A program made the position numbers and the translations under genes. From Solimonas sp040377605 (GTDB lineage Bacteria; Pseudomonadota; Gammaproteobacteria; Nevskiales; Nevskiaceae), in NCBI GenBank assembly GCA_040377605.1, contig JBEIOK010000063.1, positions 1 through 13,739 on the forward strand: a DNA stretch of 13,739 nucleotides. The letters are read 5' to 3'. A model generated the notes under the pieces. The model searched no databases. It worked only from the letters and a program-made list of their open reading frames with translations, and was not told the DNA's origin. Shown here in pieces: positions 1 through 7,449 of the stretch. Every line of letters begins with the position of its first letter. Position 1 is the first letter of the stretch.

Positions 1-54
1 CCGCGGCTTTCCGCAGCAGGGGCACAGGTGCGTGGAGGCTTGCATGGGTCGGAC

Positions 55-60
55 TATAAG
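55..60 (+). promoter_or_regulatory. possible -10 box upstream of pgm
   Basis: TATAAG lies 37 nt before the pgm start codon and matches five of six positions of the sigma-70 -10 consensus. The hexamer at the expected -35 distance is poor, so this is a weak call. The rest of the first 97 bases shows no other feature I can support. Confidence 0.25.
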
Positions 61-97
61 ATAGGGGAACATTCACAACAAACAACGGGACAGCCCC

Positions 98-1729
98 ATG
101 CCGGCGCGTGAGATTTCCACGAAGCCCTACCTCGACCAGAAGTCCGGAACCGCCGGATTGCGCAAGAAGGTCGCGGTCTTTCAGCAACCTCACTACCTGG
201 AAAATTTCCTGCAGGCAATCTTCGATAGCGTGCCGTCGCTCAAGGGCGGCTCGCTGGTGATCGGCGGCGACGGTCGCTACCACAATCGTGACGCCATCCA
301 CACGGCCATCGCCATGGCGGCGGCCAATGGCGTCGCGCGGGTCGTGGTCGGTCAAGGCGGCCTGCTGTCAACGCCCGCCGCCTCGCACCTGATCCGCCTG
401 CGCCAGGCGCAAGGCGGCTTCCTGTTCACGGCCAGCCACAATCCGGCGGGCCCGGATGGCGACTTCGGCATCAAATTCAACATCGCCGGCGGCGGCCAGG
501 CCAGCGAGGCGCTGACTGATCGCATCCACGACGTCACCAAGACGCTGGCCCGCTACCGCGTCTGGGACGAGGCCGATGTCGATCTGGACCGTCGCGGCGA
601 GCAACTGCTGGGGGAGATGCGCATTGAGGTGGTCGACTGCGTCGAGGACTACGCCGCGTTGATGCAGCAACTGTTCGATTTCGATCGCATCCGCGACTGG
701 CTCAAGCGTGGCCATCGCCTGCGCTTCGATGCCATGCATGCCGTCACCGGCCCCTACGCACAGCGCATCCTCGTCGAGCAGCTGGGTGCACCCGCCAGTG
801 CCCTCCAGAACGCGACCCCGCTTCAGGACTTCGGCGGCGGCCATCCGGACCCGAACCTGATCTATGCCAAATCCCTGGTCGATCTTGCGTTCAGTGCGCA
901 GGGTCCGGACCTGTGCGGCGCCAGCGACGGTGACGGCGACCGCAACATGATCCTGGGCCGCGATATCTTCATCTCGCCCGGGGACTCCCTGGCCATGCTG
1001 GCGGCACACCTCCCTGCCCTGCCCGGCTACCGTCATGGCCTCCAGGGCATCGCGCGGTCGATGCCCACCTGTCGCGCGGCCGACCAGGTTGCGAAGGCCC
1101 TGAACATTCCGCTTCACGAGACGCCCACCGGCTGGAAATTCTTCTGCAACTTGCTGGATGCGGGTCAGGCGACGATCTGCGGGGAAGAGAGTTTCGGCAC
1201 CAGTTCCAGCCATGCGCGCGAGAAGGACGGCCTGTGGGCCGTGCTTGCCTGGCTCAACGTGCTGGCAGTGACACAGCAGTCGGTCCGCGAGCTGGCGCAG
1301 GCTCACTGGACCCGCTTTGGCCGCCACTATTACGCGCGTCACGACTATGAGGAATTGAGCGCTGCCAGCGCGGACGCGCTGATGCAGTCGCTGGTCACAG
1401 CGCTGCCGACCCTGCCCGCACAGCCTTTTGGCGATTGGCAGGTCAGCGCCGCAGACGAGTTCAGCTACCGAGACCCGGTGGATGGCAGCGTGGCCACCCA
1501 GCAAGGCGTGCGCATCGTGTTCGGCGAGCAGGCACGCATCATCCTGAGACTGTCCGGCACCGGCACCAAGGGCGCCACGCTGCGCCTGTACCTGGAGCGC
1601 TACGAGCGCGAAGCCAGCGCCTTGAACTGGAAGGCGGCAGATGCCCTGGCGCCGCTGGCCACCATCGCTGATCGCATCGCGCGTATCGCCGAACTGACGG
1701 GCCGGCGCAGCCCCAGCCTCGTGACCTGA
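98..1729 (+). CDS. pgm: alpha-D-glucose phosphomutase, eukaryotic PGM1-like type
   Basis: This cytoplasmic enzyme interconverts glucose 1-phosphate and glucose 6-phosphate, linking glycolysis to UDP-glucose, glycogen and exopolysaccharide synthesis. The 543-residue protein shows all four landmark loops of the phosphohexomutase superfamily: the phosphoserine loop TASHNP (residues 111-116, Ser113), the metal loop DGDGDR (277-282), the sugar-binding loops ETPTGWK (341-347) and CGEESFG (361-367), and the C-terminal phosphate-binding loop RLSGTGTKGAT (484-494). From the N-terminal YLDQKSGTAGLRKKV onward it resembles animal PGM1, as remembered, far more than the E. coli Pgm subgroup. The ATG at 98 has GGGA at 87-90 as a plausible ribosome binding site. 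The gene stands alone on the + strand and converges on ybaB across a 36-nt gap that holds no convincing terminator. Function is secure from the intact motifs; preference for glucose over mannose is inferred from the subgroup. Confidence 0.96.
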   Translation: MPAREISTKPYLDQKSGTAGLRKKVAVFQQPHYLENFLQAIFDSVPSLKGGSLVIGGDGRYHNRDAIHTAIAMAAANGVARVVVGQGGLLSTPAASHLIRLRQAQGGFLFTASHNPAGPDGDFGIKFNIAGGGQASEALTDRIHDVTKTLARYRVWDEADVDLDRRGEQLLGEMRIEVVDCVEDYAALMQQLFDFDRIRDWLKRGHRLRFDAMHAVTGPYAQRILVEQLGAPASALQNATPLQDFGGGHPDPNLIYAKSLVDLAFSAQGPDLCGASDGDGDRNMILGRDIFISPGDSLAMLAAHLPALPGYRHGLQGIARSMPTCRAADQVAKALNIPLHETPTGWKFFCNLLDAGQATICGEESFGTSSSHAREKDGLWAVLAWLNVLAVTQQSVRELAQAHWTRFGRHYYARHDYEELSAASADALMQSLVTALPTLPAQPFGDWQVSAADEFSYRDPVDGSVATQQGVRIVFGEQARIILRLSGTGTKGATLRLYLERYEREASALNWKAADALAPLATIADRIARIAELTGRRSPSLVT

Positions 1730-1765
1730 ACCGCAGACCCGGCAACCGCCGCCCGAAGTCTGGCC

Positions 1766-2089
1766 TCAGAAGCCGAGGTTCATTCCCGGCGGCAGCTGCA
1801 TACCGGCGGTCACCGCGCCAAGCTTGGACTTGGAGACCTCGTCGACCTTCTGCACGGCATCGTTGATTGCCGCCGCTACCAGATCCTCGACGAACTCCTG
1901 ATCCTCCTTCAACGCCTCGACGCTGATCTCGACCTTGCGGCACTGATGCTTGCCGCTGAGCGTCACCTTGACCATACCGGCGCCGGACTCGCCCACGATT
2001 TCCAGTCGCGCAATCTCGTCCTGCACGCGCTTCATGTTCTCCTGCATCTGTTGCGCTTGGCGCATGATGTTGCCGAGAGCGTTCTTCAT
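1766..2089 (-). CDS. ybaB: YbaB/EbfC family nucleoid-associated protein
   Basis: This is a small dimeric DNA-binding protein of the YbaB/EbfC family, which coats or bends DNA; its exact role in gammaproteobacteria is not well defined. The 107-residue product carries the family's N-terminal helix (LGNIMRQAQQMQENM), the central ESGAGMVKVTLSGKH strand region, the EDLVAAAINDA helix and the C-terminal GMQLPPGMNLGF tail, and E. coli YbaB is almost the same length. I chose the ATG at 2089 because it gives the usual N-terminus and sits 6 nt after GGAG; the reading frame is open for 10 more codons upstream, but that extension (MRFHFRTETT) is unlike the family. It lies 67 nt downstream of dnaX and is probably co-transcribed with it. 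The usual next gene, recR, is absent and the convergent pgm occupies that position. Confidence 0.95.
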   Translation of the reverse strand: MKNALGNIMRQAQQMQENMKRVQDEIARLEIVGESGAGMVKVTLSGKHQCRKVEISVEALKEDQEFVEDLVAAAINDAVQKVDEVSKSKLGAVTAGMQLPPGMNLGF

Positions 2090-2095
2090 GGTGGT

Positions 2096-2099
2096 CTCC
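2096..2099 (-). promoter_or_regulatory. ribosome binding site of ybaB
   Basis: GGAG on the minus strand, 6 nt before the ATG at 2089. It decides the ybaB start in favour of the 107-residue form over the upstream ATG at 2119. Confidence 0.75.
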
Positions 2100-2140
2100 G
2101 TTCGGAAATGGAATCGCAAACCGGCACAAGGGCCGGCACG

Positions 2141-2155
2141 GGCGGCGGCGCCGCC
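2141..2155 (-). other. small GC hairpin in the dnaX-ybaB spacer
   Basis: Directly after the dnaX stop codon the transcript can fold GGCGGC, loop GCC, GCCGCC (6-bp stem). No T-run follows, so it is not an intrinsic terminator. Two copies of CCGGCAC (2121-2127 and 2133-2139, + strand) lie beside it. It could stabilise the transcript end or dampen ybaB expression, or be chance in GC-rich DNA. Confidence 0.3.
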
Positions 2156-2156
2156 T

Positions 2157-3761
<1,605 letters not shown>

Positions 3762-3935
3762 GGGCGGGAAAAGGGTTGCGAAACGGAAGCCCGATTGTCG
3801 CGGATTGAAGCGGTCCCGACTAGGGCGAGAGTGCTGCGAAGCGCTTGGGAGCGGCCTGACGTGGTGGAGCGCGTCGCGAGCGCAAGCCCGTTGTGATACG
3901 CCGGCGCGCAGAGACTTTTGTCATCCGTCGGGCGT
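3762..3935 (-). other. dnaX leader, between ffs and dnaX
   Basis: This spacer of 174 nt between the 3' end of 4.5S RNA and the dnaX start contains no credible gene. A short minus-strand frame runs through it (3758-3967) but overlaps ffs and overruns the dnaX start, so it is not a gene. I could not find a convincing -35/-10 pair; GACAAT about 40 nt before the dnaX ATG lacks a matching -35. No hairpin with a T-run follows ffs, so ffs transcription may read into dnaX. Confidence 0.4.
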
Positions 3936-4051
<116 letters not shown>

Positions 4052-4132
4052 AGACAACCGACAACCCTAGGGGCCGTCGAGAGGACGCGCAGTGTGCCTG
4101 AATCGATGCGGCGACTCCAGCCGCCCAACCGC

Positions 4133-4834
4133 TCAGCGCTGACGCAGGGCCTGCTGTTCGGTCAGCGTCAGGGCGACCTTGTTGCGCAGGTAGCGCGGCA
4201 CCAGCTGGTCCAGCGACAGGCCGGCACCGTCACGCAATCGCGGCAGTCCGATCCGCAGCGCATCGGCGGCCTGCGGTAGCACGTCGCCGACGATGCGCAA
4301 CGGCCGCTGCCCCAGGGCCTCGCATAACACCGGCTCGTAACGGCCCCAACCGGTACCGACACCGGTCCAGTCGACCTCCGTGCGTCGCGGCAGCGCCTGC
4401 GGCAAGCCGACCTGCTCCTCCACCACGACCTGCGGCAGACCGCTTGCATCGGGCTCGAATCCTGCCCAATAAACCTCGCTCATGCGTGCATCGATGACCG
4501 CCAGCACGCGTGCCGCACCAGCCTCCAGCGCTGGTAAGGCCAGCATCTCCAGCGAGCTGACGCCGACGGCAGGACGGTCTGCCGCCAACGCCAGCCCCTT
4601 CATGAATCCCAGACCGATGCGCACGCCCGCAAAACTGCCGGGGCCAATGCCGCAGACATAGCCGTCAAGTTGCGCGTAGGAGAGCCCCGCCTCGGCCATC
4701 AACGAGTGCACCATCGGCACCAGGCGCTCCGTGTGACTGCGCCCGGCGAGTTCGGAGCGGGCCAGCACGCGGCCCTCCACCGCCAGCGCAGCGGAACAAG
4801 CTTCGGTCGCCGTATCGAGGGCCAGAATTTTCAT
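4133..4834 (-). CDS. tsaB: tRNA threonylcarbamoyladenosine biosynthesis protein TsaB
   Basis: TsaB (YeaZ) is the scaffold partner of TsaD; with TsaC and TsaE they make t6A at position 37 of ANN-decoding tRNAs, an essential cytoplasmic modification. The 233-residue protein (E. coli 231) has the inactive ASKHA fold hallmarks: MKILALDTATEACSAAL at the N-terminus, HTERLVPMV (34-42), the conserved GIGPGSFAGVRIG segment (62-74), IDARMSEVYWA (114-124), VGTGW, and a C-terminal PRYLRNKVA tail. Its ATG overlaps the stop of the upstream helicase gene as ATGA (4831-4834), so translation is probably coupled. The same order, yoaA then tsaB, is found in E. coli. ffs follows 82 nt downstream. An imperfect inverted repeat (CGCTGAC at 4137-4143, GTCAGCG at 4161-4167) spans the end of the gene but has no T-run. 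Confidence 0.97.
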   Translation of the reverse strand: MKILALDTATEACSAALAVEGRVLARSELAGRSHTERLVPMVHSLMAEAGLSYAQLDGYVCGIGPGSFAGVRIGLGFMKGLALAADRPAVGVSSLEMLALPALEAGAARVLAVIDARMSEVYWAGFEPDASGLPQVVVEEQVGLPQALPRRTEVDWTGVGTGWGRYEPVLCEALGQRPLRIVGDVLPQAADALRIGLPRLRDGAGLSLDQLVPRYLRNKVALTLTEQQALRQR

Positions 4835-6753
4835 GCGTCGGGCGGCAGGGTTCGTGCGAAGGCCTGCACCTCCGCCAGTTCACGCAGAACCGGCATGGTC
4901 GGCAGACTCGCAATGACCTTGCGGCCGTATCCTTTCGAACTCAAGCGTGGATCACACAGCACCAACAGGCCGCGGTCGGCGGGATCGCGGATCAGGCGTC
5001 CGACGCCCTGCCGCAGCATGACGATGGCTTCAGGCAGCTGAAGTTCCAGGAACGGTGCCCCCCCGCGGCGGCGGATCGCATCGAGCTTGGCCTCGAACAC
5101 CGGATCACCGGGCGCGGCAAACGGCAGCTTGTCGATCACCACCACGCGCAGCGCTTGCCCTTTCACATCGACACCTTCCCAGAAACTGCTGGTGCCGACC
5201 AGCACCGCGTTGCCGTCCGCAGCGAAGGCGTCGAGCAGCGCAGAGCGGCTCTCCTCGCCCTGCACCAACAGGCGATAGGAGATGCGCCCGCGCAGACGCT
5301 CCGCCACCGTGCGCAGGGCTCGATGACTGGTGCACAACACGAACACCCCCCCATGCGCCGCCTCGATCACCGGCAGCACCGCATCGGCAACCGCCGCCGA
5401 ATAGGCCGGACTGTTGGGCTCCGGCAGGCCGCGCGGCAAATACAGACGGGTCTGCTCGGCGTAATCGAAGGGGCTGTCCAGACGCAGCGTCTGAGCATCC
5501 TCCAGGCCAAGCTGCTGCGTGTAGTGCGTGAAATCGGGGCCCGCTGCCAGCGTGGCCGAGGTAAAGATCCAGGCGCCGGGATAGGTCTGGCGCATGCGCC
5601 GAAAGCCGTCAGCCAGCTCGATCGGGGTGGCATTCAGGCTGCCCCCCCTCGGCAGCGCCTCGGCCCAGCGCACCTCGTCTTCGACGGCTGCCGTATCGAG
5701 GATGTGCGCCCATTTCTCGCGCAGCTCCAGCGCCCGTGCCAGCAGGGCACCCAACTCGGCATTGCGCTCCTCCAGCGGTCGCAAGGCCATGAAGGTCTCT
5801 TCCAGCGACTGGCCGGCGCGATCCAGTTCGATCTGCGCATCGGGGTTGGCGGTGAACTGCGCCAGCTGGGCCCGGGGCGCACTGCGCAGAAACACGGCCT
5901 CCAGGCGCGCGACATCACCGGCCAGGCGTTGTGCGGTCTCATTCAGCGCCGGAAGATCCCCACAGTTCTGCGCCTCCAGCTGGGTATCACGGGCCAGCTC
6001 CTGCAACTGCCGCGTCGAGACGCGTGTGCCGAAAAACTGGGAGGCCAGTTCCGGCAGTTGATGCGCCTCGTCGACGATGACTGCGTCGCTGCCCGACAGA
6101 ATCTGACCAAAGCCGTTGTCCTTCAGCAGGAAGTCGGCAAACAGCAGGTGATGATTGACCACGACCAGATCGGCCGCTTGCGCCTGCCGCCGCGCCTGCG
6201 CGACGAAGCATCGCTCGAAATCCGCGCAACGGCTGCCCAGACAATTGTCGGCGGTCGAGGTGATCTGCCGCATGACCGCCTGGTCCTCGCGGAACTCGCC
6301 AAGCTCCGACAATTCACCGGACTGCGTGCGCCGCGCCCAGTCCTCGATCTGCGCCAATTGACCATCAAAGGCACGCATTGCCGGCAGTCCGCGCGCGCGC
6401 TTCATGCGGTAGAGGCAGAGGTAGTTGGCGCGCCCCTTCAGCAGGGCGGTGCGAACCGACAGCCGCAAGGTGTCGCGCACGCGGGGCAGGTCGCGGTGGA
6501 ATAGCTGGTCCTGCAGCGTGCGGGTGCCGGTGGACACCACGGTCCGCCGTCCGGACATCAGCGCGGGCGCCAGATAGGCGTAGGTCTTGCCGGTGCCGGT
6601 CCCCGCCTCGACGACCAGGCTGCCGGCGCGGTCATATTGCTCGGCCACCGCACGGGCCATCCACTGCTGCGGCTGGCGCACCGCGAACCCCCCGAGCGCA
6701 CGGGCAAACGGGCCGTCGGCGCCGAGCAGCCCGGCAATCTCGTCGGGATCCAC
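4831..6753 (-). CDS. yoaA: DinG/XPD-family iron-sulfur DNA helicase YoaA
   Basis: This is a superfamily 2, XPD-like 5'-3' helicase. In E. coli YoaA joins the clamp-loader subunit HolC (chi) and helps replication past damage. The 640-residue protein (E. coli 636) shows Walker A EAGTGTGKT (49-57), four cysteines spaced like a 4Fe-4S cluster (Cys113, Cys171, Cys176, Cys182), the DEAH box (228-231), FTSATL (397-402), TSSFWEGVD (521-529) and the motif VI arginines in QGVGRLIR (582-589). All are intact. I prefer YoaA to DinG from length and from the tsaB neighbour. It starts with GTG at 6753, 7 nt after the lipoprotein's stop, with no obvious ribosome binding site, and ends in an ATGA overlap with tsaB; both suggest translational coupling. 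Three runs of seven identical bases (G on the coding strand) occur at 5058-5064, 5346-5352 and 5642-5648 without breaking the frame. Confidence 0.93.
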   Translation of the reverse strand: MDPDEIAGLLGADGPFARALGGFAVRQPQQWMARAVAEQYDRAGSLVVEAGTGTGKTYAYLAPALMSGRRTVVSTGTRTLQDQLFHRDLPRVRDTLRLSVRTALLKGRANYLCLYRMKRARGLPAMRAFDGQLAQIEDWARRTQSGELSELGEFREDQAVMRQITSTADNCLGSRCADFERCFVAQARRQAQAADLVVVNHHLLFADFLLKDNGFGQILSGSDAVIVDEAHQLPELASQFFGTRVSTRQLQELARDTQLEAQNCGDLPALNETAQRLAGDVARLEAVFLRSAPRAQLAQFTANPDAQIELDRAGQSLEETFMALRPLEERNAELGALLARALELREKWAHILDTAAVEDEVRWAEALPRGGSLNATPIELADGFRRMRQTYPGAWIFTSATLAAGPDFTHYTQQLGLEDAQTLRLDSPFDYAEQTRLYLPRGLPEPNSPAYSAAVADAVLPVIEAAHGGVFVLCTSHRALRTVAERLRGRISYRLLVQGEESRSALLDAFAADGNAVLVGTSSFWEGVDVKGQALRVVVIDKLPFAAPGDPVFEAKLDAIRRRGGAPFLELQLPEAIVMLRQGVGRLIRDPADRGLLVLCDPRLSSKGYGRKVIASLPTMPVLRELAEVQAFARTLPPDA

Positions 6754-6760
6754 GCGGCGG

Positions 6761-7414
6761 TCAGCGGGCGCCGGGCGCCGCAGCCGGCATCAGCCACGCC
6801 GCCAGTTCGTCGACGCGCGCCTGCGCTTGCAGCGCACCGACGGCGTCACCGCGCGCCTGACGCGCGATGGCAATGGTCTTCCAGTTTTCCAACTCGACCC
6901 AGACATTGCCGCGCGCCAGCACCGTGGACTTCTGCGCCACGCTCTCGGCCTGCGCATAGTTCTTCTGCGCGAGATAGGTCTGCCCCAGCGCCGACCACAC
7001 GAAATAGTTGCGAGGCTCGATGCGCAGCGCGCGCTCCAGTGAAGCCGCCGCCTGATCCGGCTGCCCCGCCTGACGCTGGGCCCGCGCCTGACGGATCAGC
7101 GACGTGACCGCCGCACCGCTGATCTGCTCGGCGCTCCGTGGATAGTCGGGTACGGGACGCAGCGGCGGCGACACCTCCACCGCTCCCGGCGCGGCCTCAG
7201 GCAGAGGCTGTGGCACCGCATCCGGATCTTCCGGCACCAGAATCGGCGCCGGCTGTCCGGGTACGACGACACCGGGAGTCGGCGTCGGGGGGGGCGCCGG
7301 ATCGGGGCGGCCACTGCGAGGGGTCTGGCATGCGGCCAGCGTCAACGCCAGCAGGCTCAGGACAACGGGACGCGGCCATCGGGGCCGAGCGGCGGCAAAC
7401 AGGGTTGGCAACAT
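6761..7414 (-). CDS. lpoP: TPR outer-membrane lipoprotein, likely PBP1b activator LpoP
   Basis: The 217-residue protein starts with a lipoprotein signal: basic residues, a hydrophobic stretch (17-28) and lipobox LAAC with Cys29. The +2 residue is Gln, which predicts sorting to the outer membrane. A Pro-rich linker (about 31-92) follows, long enough to reach toward the peptidoglycan, and then two TPR-like helical repeats (about 101-170) with the pattern AAASLERALRIEPRNYFVWSALG in part. Pseudomonas LpoP, an activator of PBP1b, is known to be a TPR lipoprotein, and here the gene lies 35 nt downstream of mrcB. The role is thus inferred from architecture plus position. I chose the ATG at 7414; a GTG at 7477 in the same frame would overlap mrcB and bury the signal peptide. 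The coding strand carries a run of eight C in the linker. yoaA starts 7 nt downstream. An unrelated TPR lipoprotein remains possible. Confidence 0.78.
   Translation of the reverse strand: MLPTLFAAARPRWPRPVVLSLLALTLAACQTPRSGRPDPAPPPTPTPGVVVPGQPAPILVPEDPDAVPQPLPEAAPGAVEVSPPLRPVPDYPRSAEQISGAAVTSLIRQARAQRQAGQPDQAAASLERALRIEPRNYFVWSALGQTYLAQKNYAQAESVAQKSTVLARGNVWVELENWKTIAIARQARGDAVGALQAQARVDELAAWLMPAAAPGAR
7287..7294 (-). repeat. homopolymer of eight C in the lpoP linker
   Basis: Eight G on the + strand, read as CCCCCCCC on the coding strand of the lipoprotein gene, encode part of a Pro run (about residues 41-43). Gain or loss of a base would shift the frame before the TPR domain. Confidence 0.9.
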
Positions 7415-7420
7415 GCGGCC

Positions 7421-7426
7421 ATTGTA
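7421..7426 (-). promoter_or_regulatory. possible -10 box giving a leaderless lpoP transcript
   Basis: TACAAT (minus strand) matches five of six -10 positions and ends 6 nt before the ATG at 7414, so the expected transcription start is the A of the start codon. No ribosome binding site precedes that ATG. The -35 region (near 7444-7449, GCGGCG) is poor and lies inside the mrcB-lpoP gap, so chance is a real alternative. Confidence 0.33.
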
Positions 7427-7449
7427 CCCGCGGCGGTCAGCGCCGCCGC

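Noticed and set aside
368..1504. 378-codon open frame on the - strand opposite pgm
   Set aside because: Shadow frame; pgm has all four active-site loops in the + frame.
1730..1765. CAGAC...GTCTG inverted repeat between pgm and ybaB as a shared terminator
   Set aside because: Only 5 bp of stem with a long loop and no T-run on either strand.
4137..4171. Inverted repeat at the tsaB 3' end as a terminator
   Set aside because: Stem of 7 bp, mostly inside the coding region, long loop and no T-run.
5155..6504. 449-codon open frame on the + strand opposite yoaA
   Set aside because: Mirror frame of an intact helicase gene; no start signal, no known domain, biased composition.
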